Part shown: piece by piece, positions 36,170 to 44,947 of the stretch | Numbering within the stretch: the stretch's first letter is position 1 | Layout: the number at the start of each line of letters is the position of its first letter | Source of the DNA: SMYC01 sp963578475 | GTDB lineage: Bacteria > Acidobacteriota > Vicinamibacteria > Marinacidobacterales > SMYC01 | NCBI GenBank assembly: GCA_963578475.1 | Contig: CAUZCL010000016.1 | Location: 1 to 64,000 of the forward strand | DNA length: 64,000 bases | Direction of reading: 5' to 3' | Made by a program: the position numbers and the translations under genes | The notes under the pieces: generated by a model | Seen by the model: only the letters and a program-made list of their open reading frames with translations | Database searches by the model: none | Told to the model about the DNA's origin: nothing

Positions 36170-36961
36170 ATGAAGTCACTGGTTCTGGTCAAATACGTCC
36201 CAGACAGCAACTCGGTTTTTCGTATCCGGAGCGATGGCACCTGGGTCGATGAAAGCAGCCTTTCTTTCAACATCAACGAGTTCGACCGCTACGCCCTCGA
36301 AGAGCTTCTCGCGCTGAAGGATGCCGGCACCGTCGAGGAAGTCGTCGCCCTCACCGTCGGCCCCGCCGCGGCGAGCTCTGCGCTCAGGACCTGCCTCGCT
36401 ACCGGGGCCGATCGCGCCATTCACATAAACGACGACGCTCTCGTGGGCGCGGATCCGCTCTCGCTGGCGAGGGTCATTCACGCCGCCATCAAAGACGAAG
36501 GGCTTTCCTTGGTCCTCGCAGGCCTGCAGGCAGAAGATGACAATTACACGCAAGTGGGTGGGCTCGTCGCCGGTCTTTTGGACTGGCCGTGCGCGAGCGC
36601 TGCGATGAGCCTGAGCGCCGACGGCGACACCCTTCGCGTCGAACGCGAGCTCGAGAACAACGAGACCCAAGTCGTCGATTTGACCCTTCCAGCGGTGGTA
36701 ACGGTCCAAACAGGCATCAACCAACCCCGCTATGCCAGCCTCAAAGGCATCATGGCGGCGAAGAAAAAGCCGGTCGCGACGATTGGGCTTTCCGACATCG
36801 GGCTCGACGCCGCGGAGGTCGGTGGCGACGCCGCGAAGCTCCGTACCGTCCGTCTCACGCAGCCGCCCAAGGGCATAGGAGCGGAGATTTTGTCCGGGAG
36901 CGCGGACGAAATTGCCGCCGCGCTCGTCAACCGCATTCGGGAGAACACCGGAGTCATCTGA
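36170..36961 (+). CDS. etfB: Electron transfer flavoprotein beta subunit
   Basis: 263 residues of the EtfB family. It has VLVKYVPDSNSVFRIRSDGT at the start, FNINEFDRYALEEL, and the AMP/nucleotide-binding loop GLQAEDDNYTQVGGLVAGLL (about residues 119-138). The family signature region is VDLTLPAVVTVQTGINQPRY followed by KGIMAAKKKP. With EtfA it forms an FAD/AMP heterodimer that carries electrons from dehydrogenases such as acyl-CoA dehydrogenases to the quinone pool. The etfA gene follows after 3 bp. No ETF:quinone oxidoreductase or bifurcating partner genes are in the window. Confidence 0.95.
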   Translation: MKSLVLVKYVPDSNSVFRIRSDGTWVDESSLSFNINEFDRYALEELLALKDAGTVEEVVALTVGPAAASSALRTCLATGADRAIHINDDALVGADPLSLARVIHAAIKDEGLSLVLAGLQAEDDNYTQVGGLVAGLLDWPCASAAMSLSADGDTLRVERELENNETQVVDLTLPAVVTVQTGINQPRYASLKGIMAAKKKPVATIGLSDIGLDAAEVGGDAAKLRTVRLTQPPKGIGAEILSGSADEIAAALVNRIRENTGVI

Positions 36962-36964
36962 CAC

Positions 36965-37930
36965 ATGGCGAAGACCATTCTCATCCTCGCCGAGCATGAC
37001 GGCTCAGCGCTCAAAGACATATCCTTCGAGCTTCTCGGGATGGCGCATCGCGTGGCCGAAGACGCGGACGTGAAGGCGCTGCTTCTGGGAAGCGGAGTGG
37101 ACGGCCTCGCCTCGGAGCTTGCGGCTCGGGGCGCATCCGAAGTCTTGTATGTCGAAGGCAGCGCACTTGCGGACTACACGAGTGACGGATATCGCAAAGC
37201 TATCGAAGGGGTGTTGAGTGAGGAGAGCCCTCATCTCTTTCTCATCGGCAACACGCCCAATGGCTGGGACGTGGCTCCTCTCGTCTCGGCGCGGCTTGGC
37301 GTTCCGCTCGCAACAGGTTGCTCAGCGGTGACGCTCGAGAATGGTGGTGCCCTTTTCCACCGTAAAGCTTTCAACGGCAAGTTCGTCCACGAAGTGGTGG
37401 TGGCCGATGCCCACCCGCTCTTCGCGACCATCGAGAAAGGGGCTTCGGCTGTTTTTGAGGGCGAGACCTCGGGCACGGTGCGGAAGATCGACAGCCCGGT
37501 AAAAGAAAGCGACCTCCGCACGCGCTTCGTGGAGACCAAGAAAGGCGCCGCGAGTGGGCTCGATTTGACGCAGGCCAATGTCATCATCGCCGGCGGGCGC
37601 GGCGTCGGCAACCCCGAGAAGTTCGACGTGATTCGAGACCTCGCTCTCGCCCTCGGAGGCCAAGTCGGCGCCTCCCGCGCCGTGACCGACGCTGGGTGGC
37701 TCCCGCACGAGCATCAGATTGGAAGCAGTGGGGTGACGGTCAGTCCGAAGCTCTACGTAGCTTGTGGGATCTCGGGTGCCATCCAGCACATTGTGGGGAT
37801 GAAGGGCTCGGGCTACATCGTGGCGATCAACAAAGACGCTGATGCGCCGATTTTCGGGATTGCAGATGTCGGCGTGGTCGGGGATCTTTTCGACATCGTA
37901 ACAGCCCTCACGAAGGCCCTGAAGGGCTAA
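36965..37930 (+). CDS. etfA: Electron transfer flavoprotein alpha subunit
   Basis: 321 residues. The C-terminal FAD domain is typical: AGGRGVGNPEKFDVIRDLA, GASRAVTDAGWLPHEHQIG, CGISGAIQHIVGMKGSGYIV and INKDADAPIFGIADVGVVGD. The N-terminal domain binds EtfB. The gene is the second of an etfBA operon with a 3-bp gap. Its 3' end nearly meets the end of the decayed DUF4388 gene on the other strand, 20 bp away. Confidence 0.95.
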   Translation: MAKTILILAEHDGSALKDISFELLGMAHRVAEDADVKALLLGSGVDGLASELAARGASEVLYVEGSALADYTSDGYRKAIEGVLSEESPHLFLIGNTPNGWDVAPLVSARLGVPLATGCSAVTLENGGALFHRKAFNGKFVHEVVVADAHPLFATIEKGASAVFEGETSGTVRKIDSPVKESDLRTRFVETKKGAASGLDLTQANVIIAGGRGVGNPEKFDVIRDLALALGGQVGASRAVTDAGWLPHEHQIGSSGVTVSPKLYVACGISGAIQHIVGMKGSGYIVAINKDADAPIFGIADVGVVGDLFDIVTALTKALKG

Positions 37931-37950
37931 ACGCCTTTAGGGATGAACGG

Positions 37951-39352
37951 CTAGCCCGCTTTCTTTTTCTTGTCGCCCTGCACAGGCTTGCCGTCTTCCG
38001 TCTTCCGTTCTGGAATCCGGATATCCGGGTCGACGGCTCGAGCTTGATCGCGATCTTCAGGTTGGCTTCCGCGTCTTTGCGCCACCTGGGGTTCTCAGTG
38101 AGGGCCCGCCCAAGAAGGTGATAGCGCGCGGGGAGAGGCTCCTCGGAGAGCTCGATCGACTGGCGGGAGAGCTCGATGGCTTGCCAAAAATCCGCCTCCT
38201 TGAACGCACGCGTCGCCTGGTTGTAGAGACTGGTCGCCATTTCCGCATCCTTCGGCCGCTCCCACCCCGTAGGCTCGATGCTCTCCTAGGCAACGGTTTC
38301 CCACCGCTGCTTGACTTCCTGGTATTGATTCTCGTGCTCATCGAGCTCGCTATAGACGTGAGCCGAGGCCTGCGATGAAAGCGTCAGGTAAGCTTCTTTC
38401 ATACGCGTTCTCACGAAAGAGAGCTTTTCTTGAAAAGCTTCGTCGACAACGTGCTCTCACTGTTCCGGATCGAAACGCTGAAAGAGCTTGCTATAGGCTG
38501 CGTCGACGGCTTCGTAGCCCACGTCGCGCGTCAAGCCGAGGACTTGCCAGTGGTTCTGACACTGCATGTCATTGAAGATAGCGATGAGCTCCTTCTCGAA
38601 AGGATCCGAGAGCTCCGAGCTTGGGGTGGGTCGCGGTCCGGCGACGGGCTCTTCCTGCAGTGTGCGCTCCGTGAGGGCCACGACGCCGGCCTGGTGAAGC
38701 GCGATCAAGACGCGGACCGTCTGATCCTCTTCGAGTCGTGACGCCGAGAGGACGTCGCGCACGGCGTTAGTCCCGTCGACGAGGTCCAGCACCGTCGCCT
38801 CACTCGGTGAAAGCTCCATCCCAGATGCCAGGGATAGAGCACATCCGTCTGTGCGAGCACGTAGTCGTCGAGCATGACCTCGTCGCGATAGAGCTTTACG
38901 TCGGGAAGCCGCTGGACCGCCGTCAGAAATACTGAGCCGATCGAGATCGGCGAGAGCGTCGCCGCTTCGACTTCCATGACCTCCGAAAAAACGAGCCGCG
39001 TGGACGGGGACGTCAGAACGGCGCAAGCGATTTCGAGAATTTGGATGCGGACATATCTTTCGATCTCGCCAGCCTTCAGGTAGTCGAGCTCGACAAGAAT
39101 CTCCCCGAGCTTGTGGCCCGAGCGGACGAAGCCAAGAGCCTTGGTGAGATCGGCTTCGGTGATACGCCCCTCTCGGATGAGGACGGCGCCGAACCGACCT
39201 GAAGGAAGGTTCGACCGCGCACCGACGAGATCGCCGTTCTCGAAGAAGACTAGACGCTTAGCTTCGGGGCTCTCACAAACAAGGGCCCCTTTCTTGGCGC
39301 CATCGAACACGCTCCGCATGGCGTGTGCGGCTTTCGCATTGAATTCACTCAA
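37951..39352 (-). pseudogene. DUF4388-J-domain-TPR protein, broken by two stops and two frameshifts
   Basis: The reading frame can be followed from a TTG at 39352 (MSEFNAKAAHAMRSVFDGAK). A DUF4388-like domain (GRFGAVLIREGRITEADLTK, LGEILVELDYLKAGEIE) comes first. A frameshift near 38840 leads into a segment ending in a J-like region (NHWQVLGLTRDVGYEAVDAA, then KLFQRFDPEQ). An in-frame TGA interrupts after DPEQ (about 38457), and a TAG after RWETVA (about 38288). TPR-like sequence follows (SLYNQATRAFKEADFWQAIE), and a final frameshift near 38040 gives the true-looking tail PDIRIPERKTEDGKP and a lysine-rich end at 37951. The intact relatives are probably signalling or adaptor proteins. Confidence 0.75.
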
Positions 39353-39493
39353 TAATAGATCTCCCCAGCCCAGACGCGCGCAATTAACGGGCCAGCAAGA
39401 GAGAACCACCGGGACGAATAACTGATTTGCTTTGTGTGAAATAGGATCGCCAAGCGGTGGCGTCGCAAGCCCGGTGGAGCGAGAATACCACAC

Positions 39494-39940
39494 CTATTCG
39501 TTCGTGGCGTGCCAAAGCGTAACGCGCCGCGGTGTGATCTTGATGACGGGCCGCTGGTCGATCCGGGAGCTCTTGTATTGTGGGTATCGGGCGCGGAGAT
39601 GTTGGACCACCTCGGCATGCTCTTTCGCGAAACGGCCCCGGGGAGACACCGTCTCCGCCACTCCCGATACGAGAACATAACCGAGGGAGGTCCAATCGGC
39701 CTCGTAGTGATCGATGACGAGCGAAACGGCCGGGTTTTCCTCGACATTGCGGAGCCGTTTCAGACGTCCCCAAGAGACGCTCTTTCGTTTCTCGTCGATC
39801 GGCGAGTAGAAATAGCCGTCGACGAGCACGAAACAAACAGGCACGACGGACGGACGACTGCGCGCATCCGCTGTCGCGAGGCGCGCCACGAGCTGTCGTC
39901 TGACGAAGGCGGCCACTTCGGGCTCGATGGCGACGGGCAT
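39494..39940 (-). CDS. Pyridoxamine 5'-phosphate oxidase-fold protein (TIGR03668/F420-type)
   Basis: About 148 residues from the ATG at 39940 (MPVAIEPEVAAFVRRQLVAR); an upstream ATG at 39967 is also possible. The split beta-barrel flavin fold is indicated by RLATADARSRPSVVPVCFV, the SWGRLKRLRNVEENPAVSLV strand pair, and the YVLVSGVAETVSP strand. Close relatives are annotated as F420-dependent PPOX-class oxidoreductases. Whether this one uses F420, FMN or heme cannot be decided. It lies upstream of the DUF4388 gene on the same strand. Confidence 0.78.
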   Translation of the reverse strand: MPVAIEPEVAAFVRRQLVARLATADARSRPSVVPVCFVLVDGYFYSPIDEKRKSVSWGRLKRLRNVEENPAVSLVIDHYEADWTSLGYVLVSGVAETVSPRGRFAKEHAEVVQHLRARYPQYKSSRIDQRPVIKITPRRVTLWHATNE

Positions 39941-40068
39941 GGACTCGAGTGCCCATAATGGCGACAAACGGGCGCGACGTCAACGAGACGCCCGAGAGAA
40001 GAAAGGACGAGCGCTGCCGCGAGCTTGTGACGATAGCTCGTTTAGTAGCCGTAGTACACTTGTTCGAG

Positions 40069-40503
40069 ATGAGACGTTCTGGGTCCATGGCCGTTTCTGC
40101 CCTCGCGGTGGTCATGGTCTGTGGCGGAGGCTGTGGCGGGGGGGGCAGCTCAGGGAGCCCCATACCTACCGGTCCTTCCGCGGTCTCAGCTGAAGTAGAG
40201 TTCGAGTACGGGGCGATCTTTTCGTCCACGGACGTGCCGTCCACCGAAGGTCTCGGGTGCTCCGGTGTCGCACGCATTTATCCGAGCTGGTGGGGCTTCA
40301 CCCACGCGACCATGATCCCGGCTGGGCCGGGAAATTGGGTTGCGTTATTCGAGGATGTCCCCGTAGGCGGGCAATCGGTTCGCATCGAGCCGCCCATCGG
40401 TTGCACCACCACGGGTGTCGCGGCGAACGCCTTGCCTCTTTCCGTTGCGGAGAACAGCACTTTCACGTTCACCGTCCACCCCAACGGCAATGTCACCAAC
40501 TGA
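40069..40503 (+). CDS. Predicted lipoprotein of unknown function
   Basis: 144 residues from the ATG at 40069 (MRRSGSMAVSALAVVMVCGG). The signal leads to a CGGGCGGGGSSG stretch that includes a lipobox-like Cys, then a low-complexity linker. A beta-rich domain follows (VALFEDVPVGGQSVRIEPPI, GVAANALPLSVAENSTFTFT). The domain resembles short secreted Ig-like or carboxypeptidase-regulatory folds. Its end overlaps the glycosyltransferase start by 14 bp, so expression may be linked. Confidence 0.5.
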   Translation: MRRSGSMAVSALAVVMVCGGGCGGGGSSGSPIPTGPSAVSAEVEFEYGAIFSSTDVPSTEGLGCSGVARIYPSWWGFTHATMIPAGPGNWVALFEDVPVGGQSVRIEPPIGCTTTGVAANALPLSVAENSTFTFTVHPNGNVTN

Positions 40504-41335
40504 CACGACCGCGACCGTCTCGGTCGTGATCCCGACTTGCAATCGCGCCGATCTCGTCCTGCGCGCGCTCGCATCGGTACGCGCTCAGACCCGGCCCCCA
40601 TCTGAAATCCTCGTCGTGGATGACGGTTCGACCGACGCGACGATCGAGCGTATACGCGCCGCGTTCCCCGAGGTTACGCTTCTAGAGCAGAAAAACAGAG
40701 GCGTCAGTGCGGCCCGCAATACCGGCATCCAAAAAGCGCGCGGGACTTTCATTGCGCTTCTCGACTCCGACGACGAGTGGCTGCCGCAAAAATTAGACCG
40801 CCAGCTCGCCGCCATTGAGAAGGCCAACGACAACGACAACGACACGCTACTGTGCCACACGGACGAGATTTGGATCCGCGGTGGCCGCCGCGTCAACCCG
40901 ATGAAAAAGCACCAAAAATATGGCGGGCGCATCTTCGAACGCTGTCTCCCGCTTTGTGTGATCTCGCCTTCCTCGGTACTTCTGCATCGAAGCTTGTTCG
41001 AGACGATCGGCCTGTTCGACGAAGACCTTCCTGTCTGCGAGGACTACGATCTGTGGCTGCGTGTGACAGCGCGCTATCCCGTTCTCTATCTCAACGAGCC
41101 CCTCATCGTGAAATATGGCGGTCACGCGGACCAGCTGTCGCACAAATATTGGGGTATGGATCGCTTTCGCATCACGGCGCTCCAAAAGATCCTCGCGAGC
41201 GGCGAGCTCGGCGAGCCGGAGCAAGCTGCCGCGGAAGCGATGCTTCTGAACAAGATCGCGATTTACGCGCGCGGGGCGCGCAAGCGCGGCAAACACGCCG
41301 AAGCCGATGGCTACGAGCAAAGGCTCGCGCGATGA
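40490..41335 (+). CDS. Family 2 glycosyltransferase
   Basis: 281 residues from the ATG at 40490 (MSPTDTTATVSVVIPTCNRA), chosen because earlier in-frame codons lie in the lipoprotein gene. GT-A fold motifs are SVVIPTCNRADLVLRALASV, VVDDGSTDATIERI, NRGVSAARNTGI and the metal-binding DSDDEW. Near residue 184 DEDLPVCEDYDLWLRV marks the acceptor or catalytic base region. It is cytoplasmic, adding a sugar from a nucleotide donor; the acceptor is unknown. It overlaps the nucleosidase gene by 4 bp and heads a four-gene coupled set. Confidence 0.88.
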   Translation: MSPTDTTATVSVVIPTCNRADLVLRALASVRAQTRPPSEILVVDDGSTDATIERIRAAFPEVTLLEQKNRGVSAARNTGIQKARGTFIALLDSDDEWLPQKLDRQLAAIEKANDNDNDTLLCHTDEIWIRGGRRVNPMKKHQKYGGRIFERCLPLCVISPSSVLLHRSLFETIGLFDEDLPVCEDYDLWLRVTARYPVLYLNEPLIVKYGGHADQLSHKYWGMDRFRITALQKILASGELGEPEQAAAEAMLLNKIAIYARGARKRGKHAEADGYEQRLAR

Positions 41336-42150
41336 TCGCCTTCGTCACGGCGCTCGCATCAGAGGCGCGGCCGCTCATCGAGCACTACCGAATGGAGCGT
41401 CTCGAGGGCGCGTTTCCTCTCTTTGGGTCTGACGGCTACAGGCTCGTCATCTCCGGGGTCGGCAAAGTCGCCGCAGCGGCGGCGACCGGTTACTTGCACG
41501 CGCGCGCAGGCGAAGTGCGCTACGGCATCTTCTTGAACGTCGGGATCGCCGGCCATCGCACCCGGGCAGTGGGAGAGCTCGTCCGCGCCCACACGATCCT
41601 GGATGCCGCCACGAAGGATTGTTACTACCCGACGCTCCTCGGGTTCAAAGAGCTAGAAAGCGCGGCGGTCACGACCGTCGACACCCCTGAGCTCCAATTT
41701 CCAGCAGACACGCTGTACGACATGGAAGCGTCCGCATTCTACGCCACCGCGCTTCGCTTCTCTACTTCAGAGCTCATCCAGTGCCTCAAAGTCGTGAGCG
41801 ATAACCGGGAGACAGCTACCGGTGCCGGTGGCGGGCTTTCGAAGGAGCACGTGTCGGAGCTCGTGGCCACCCATCTGCCGATCATCGACCAATTTACGGC
41901 GCATTCGAGTACACTCGCAGCGGAGCTCGAGCCGCTGCGACGAGCCCCGGAGCCGCTCGAACACTTTCAGAATCGATGGCGGTTCACAACGAGCGAGAAG
42001 CGTCAGCTCCGAAGGCTCCTGACCCGTTGTCTCGCCCTCGGCGACCGGCCGCGTCCTGAAGACTATGACGCCGTCCCCAAAGCGTCGGCCGTATTGCGCG
42101 AGCTCGACGGACGCGCGCTGGCTCTGGCTCTCGAAGAGCGTGGGTTCTAA
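41332..42150 (+). CDS. Nucleoside phosphorylase/MTAN-like nucleosidase
   Basis: 272 residues beginning MIAFVTALASEARPLIEHYR, with the second-strand ISGVGKVAAAAATGYL, LNVGIAGHR, LYDMEASAFYATALR (the Glu contacts the ribose) and KVVSDNRET (the catalytic Asp). These are the MTA/SAH nucleosidase/PNP_UDP_1 landmarks. A C-terminal helical extension of about 90 residues is present. It would cleave a purine from a 5'-modified nucleoside; 5'-deoxyadenosine from the nearby radical SAM enzyme is a possible substrate. It overlaps the glycosyltransferase by 4 bp and precedes TauE by 4 bp. Confidence 0.8.
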   Translation: MIAFVTALASEARPLIEHYRMERLEGAFPLFGSDGYRLVISGVGKVAAAAATGYLHARAGEVRYGIFLNVGIAGHRTRAVGELVRAHTILDAATKDCYYPTLLGFKELESAAVTTVDTPELQFPADTLYDMEASAFYATALRFSTSELIQCLKVVSDNRETATGAGGGLSKEHVSELVATHLPIIDQFTAHSSTLAAELEPLRRAPEPLEHFQNRWRFTTSEKRQLRRLLTRCLALGDRPRPEDYDAVPKASAVLRELDGRALALALEERGF

Positions 42151-42154
42151 ACGC

Positions 42155-42877
42155 ATGCCGCTGGAACTGATCAGTGCTTGCGCGGTCGTCATGGCGGGAG
42201 CGATCCTTCAAGGCTCGGTGGGGTTCGGTCTCGGGATGCTGGCCGCTCCATTTCTCGGTTTGATCGATCCCGGTCTCGTGCCGGCGCCGCTTCTTCTCGC
42301 CGCGTTCGCGCTCACCCTTCTTGTCGCGTTTAGCGAGCGCGCCTCGATCGATCTGAAGGGCATCGGCTGGGCGCTCATTGGGCGGGCCCCTGGAACCTTC
42401 ATCGGGGCTGCCACGTTGGCGGTGGCTTCACAGGACGCCACGACCGTCCTCGTCGGTATCATCGTGTTTGTCGCCATCAGCCTCATTGGATCGGGGGTGA
42501 ACCTTTCCCGAACGCCGCGCGTGCTCTTTTTCGCTCGCACTTTGTCTGGATTCATGGGAACGACGACGTCTATCGGTAGACCGCCGATCGCGGCGCTATA
42601 TCACAACGCACCAGGCGCCGAGATACGCGGCACGATGGCCAGCTTCTTCGTGGTCGGCCTCGTCGTGACGCTGAGCGCGCTCGCCTTCGTGGGCCGCTTG
42701 GGGCTCGACGAGCTCTATGCCGGCGCCTTTCTTCTCCCAGGGGTCTTAGCCGGCTTCGCGATCTCACGACGGATCGCACCCATCCCCGATCGCGGCTATA
42801 CACGGGCTGCGGTGCTCACCGTTTCGGCGCGCGCGGGCCTTTCCGTCATCGTACAAGTGCTAGTCAAGAGCTCGTGA
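42155..42877 (+). CDS. TauE/SafE-family membrane transporter
   Basis: 240 residues from the ATG at 42155 (MPLELISACAVVMAGAILQG). There are about seven to eight hydrophobic helices in two similar halves; the first begins GSVGFGLGMLAAPFLGLIDP and the second SGFMGTTTSIGRPPIAALYH, the two TauE signature loops. The family exports or imports small sulfur or carboxylate anions (sulfite, sulfoacetate and others), and the substrate is unknown here. Its stop overlaps the start of the SplB-like gene (GTGA at 42874-42877). Confidence 0.87.
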   Translation: MPLELISACAVVMAGAILQGSVGFGLGMLAAPFLGLIDPGLVPAPLLLAAFALTLLVAFSERASIDLKGIGWALIGRAPGTFIGAATLAVASQDATTVLVGIIVFVAISLIGSGVNLSRTPRVLFFARTLSGFMGTTTSIGRPPIAALYHNAPGAEIRGTMASFFVVGLVVTLSALAFVGRLGLDELYAGAFLLPGVLAGFAISRRIAPIPDRGYTRAAVLTVSARAGLSVIVQVLVKSS

Positions 42878-43863
42878 TCGAGACGATTTATGTCGAAGAG
42901 GCCGTGCGTGCCCATCCACGGGTGCGCGCCATCCTTGCACGCTTTGCGAAAGCGACGATCGTGCCGATCACGCGCTACGGCGAAGTCTTCAACCGCAACC
43001 AACAAAGCTTCCGGCTTCAAAAAAAAATCCCGTCTCTGGTCCTCGCCGAGAAGAAGAGCAACCAAGTATTGCCTGCCCCCGAAGGCTACGGCATCGGAAG
43101 CGTTTTGAACTTCTACTTTTCGCACGTGCTCAACTGCCTCTACGACTGCCGCTATTGTTTTCTTCAAGGGATGTACCGCTCGGCGCATTACGTTCTCTTC
43201 GTGAACTATGAGGACTTTCAGGAAAGCATCGCCGAAACGGTCGAGGCCCATCCCGGGGAAGAAGTCTATTTCTTTTCCGGCTATGACGGCGACAGCCTCG
43301 CGCTCGAGAGCATCACCGGTTTCGTCAAAGCCTTCCTGCCCTTCATGGCGCGACATCCGCGCGCGGTGCTCGAGCTGCGCACAAAATCCGCGGCGGTGCA
43401 GCCGCTCGTAAACCTAGAGCCCCTCGAAAACGTCGTCGTGGCTTTCAGCTTCACTCCCCACGCCGCTAGTGAATCACTCGAGCACGGCGTGCCTCCAATT
43501 ACCGTGCGTTTGAAGGCGATGGCGCGCCTCGCCGAAAAAGGCTTCCGACTCGGACTGCGTTTCGATCCGCTGCTCTATGCCAAAGACTATCGGGATCACT
43601 ATCGTGGTCTTTTCCAGAACGTGTTGGGCGCCATCAAAGTGGACGCGCTCCACTCGGTGAGCTTCGGACCGTTCCGGATGCCGCGCGATTACTTCCAGCG
43701 CATGCGAAAGCTCTACCCCGAGGAGAAGCTCTTTGCGGGTCCGCTCGAGGAGTCCTCTTTGGTGTCTTATGCGAGCGAGCTCGAGGCCGAGATGCGCGCG
43801 TTTTGCGAAGCCGAGCTGTCGCAGCTCGTGCCCGCATCTATCCTCTTCCCGTGTCGCGTGTAG
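42874..43863 (+). CDS. SplB-like radical SAM protein (spore photoproduct lyase family)
   Basis: 329 residues from a GTG. The radical SAM cluster site is CLYDCRYC (Cys88, Cys92, Cys95) in the SPL-typical setting LNCLYDCRYCFLQGMY. The family C-terminal region (VDALHSVSFGPFRMPRDYF) is present. Spore photoproduct lyase proper has a separate cysteine near residue 141 that donates the hydrogen atom; the corresponding stretch here reads VYFFSGYDGDSLALES, with no Cys nearby. It is therefore probably a relative with altered chemistry, in a non-sporulating organism. It is the last gene of the coupled set. Confidence 0.85.
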   Translation: MIETIYVEEAVRAHPRVRAILARFAKATIVPITRYGEVFNRNQQSFRLQKKIPSLVLAEKKSNQVLPAPEGYGIGSVLNFYFSHVLNCLYDCRYCFLQGMYRSAHYVLFVNYEDFQESIAETVEAHPGEEVYFFSGYDGDSLALESITGFVKAFLPFMARHPRAVLELRTKSAAVQPLVNLEPLENVVVAFSFTPHAASESLEHGVPPITVRLKAMARLAEKGFRLGLRFDPLLYAKDYRDHYRGLFQNVLGAIKVDALHSVSFGPFRMPRDYFQRMRKLYPEEKLFAGPLEESSLVSYASELEAEMRAFCEAELSQLVPASILFPCRV

Positions 43864-43981
43864 GTCGAGGTGTCCGCCAAAGAACAAGAAACTGTCCTAA
43901 AGCGTACAGACCCTTTACAGGCACCGCTCGCATTGCAATCCATAACTGATTTATTTCCAATAATTTACCGCAATCGTATCC

Positions 43982-44296
43982 GTGGCATGGAAGTTGTATA
44001 TATCCCCGATAATCGTGAGATACCAACCGGGATCGTGGGCCGTTATCGCGCTGGTTCTGCTAGCCGTTTTGTCGACGCCAGCACCTGCCCAAGTCGACCT
44101 CATATGCCCAGGTTGTGAAGCGGCTTCCGTGCTCCGTCTCTCCGAGGTCCTCGACCTCGTTTTCGGAACGCTCCTCCGGCAAGGCATCGCCCTCTTGATT
44201 GTGGGCTCGGCGGCGGTCGTAGCGCTCCCTTGGGCCATCGCCGCCGCGGCGGTCGCGATCATTTATGTGCCCCGCTGGCTCAAGCCGGCGCCTTGA
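43982..44296 (+). CDS. Small membrane protein of unknown function
   Basis: About 104 residues from a GTG; the true start is uncertain. A signal-like helix (SWAVIALVLLAVLSTPAPAQ) is followed by VDLICPGCEAASVLRLSEVL and a second hydrophobic segment (GIALLIVGSAAVVALPWAIA) ending IIYVPRWLKPAP. The CPGC pair could form a disulfide or bind metal. The stop overlaps the TTG start of yigZ, which supports it being a real gene. No family was recognised. Confidence 0.5.
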   Translation: MAWKLYISPIIVRYQPGSWAVIALVLLAVLSTPAPAQVDLICPGCEAASVLRLSEVLDLVFGTLLRQGIALLIVGSAAVVALPWAIAAAAVAIIYVPRWLKPAP

Positions 44297-44898
44297 CATA
44301 TCGCGTTCCGGCTCGCGAAGCGCGTTTTGAACAAGAGATCAAACGGAGCCGTTTCATCGGAATCGGTTGCCGGGTGAGCTCGCCGGAAGAAGCCGCCGCG
44401 ACGCTCGACGCACTGCGGCTCGAGTTCCCTGACGCGACGCATCACTGCTCGGCCTACCTGCTGGGGGATCCCCGCAACAGCTCAAATATGCGCGCGGAGG
44501 ACGACGGTGAGCCCGCGGGAACCGCGGGAAAGCCCGTGTTGAACGTTTTGCAACACAAGAATGTCGGCGACGTGCTCTTGGTGGTCGTTCGCTACTTCGG
44601 CGGGATCAAGCTCGGGGCCGGCGGGCTCGTCCGCGCTTATAGCTCGACCGCGAGCGGGACGATGGATGCGCTCGAAAGCGTCGCCGCGGTCGCGGAGCGC
44701 GACGGCGTCTTAGCACTCGACTACCCGGACGAGTCGCTCGCCCGGCGAGCGCTCGAAGAGCTCGGCGTGACGATAGTCGGGAGCCAATATGGAGAGCGTG
44801 TGGAGCTCTCCTTGCGCATGCCCGAAGATCGGTTCTGCGAAATCTCGCAGTCCCTTCTCGAGCGGACGAGTGGGCGCGCGAAACTCGTTGCGATATAG
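44293..44898 (+). CDS. yigZ: YigZ/IMPACT family protein
   Basis: 201 residues from the TTG at 44293 (LTYRVPAREARFEQEIKRSR), which overlaps the previous stop; upstream codons lie in that gene. Family landmarks are FEQEIKRSRFIGIG, DATHHCSAYLLGD, DDGEPAGTAGKPVLNVL and VVVRYFGGIKLGAGGLVRAY, followed by the C-terminal ferredoxin-like domain. YigZ resembles eukaryotic IMPACT, a regulator of translation, but its bacterial role is not established. Confidence 0.92.
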   Translation: MTYRVPAREARFEQEIKRSRFIGIGCRVSSPEEAAATLDALRLEFPDATHHCSAYLLGDPRNSSNMRAEDDGEPAGTAGKPVLNVLQHKNVGDVLLVVVRYFGGIKLGAGGLVRAYSSTASGTMDALESVAAVAERDGVLALDYPDESLARRALEELGVTIVGSQYGERVELSLRMPEDRFCEISQSLLERTSGRAKLVAI

Positions 44899-44947
44899 TT
44901 AGACGCTTCGCGCTAGCGTTCCTAGCGTCGAATTGACAGGAAACCAA

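Noticed and set aside
37951..39352. The in-frame TGA in the DUF4388 gene as a selenocysteine codon, given SelD in the same window
   Set aside because: The same frame also contains a TAG and frameshifts, no SECIS-like hairpin was seen after the TGA, and this domain is not known as a selenoprotein.
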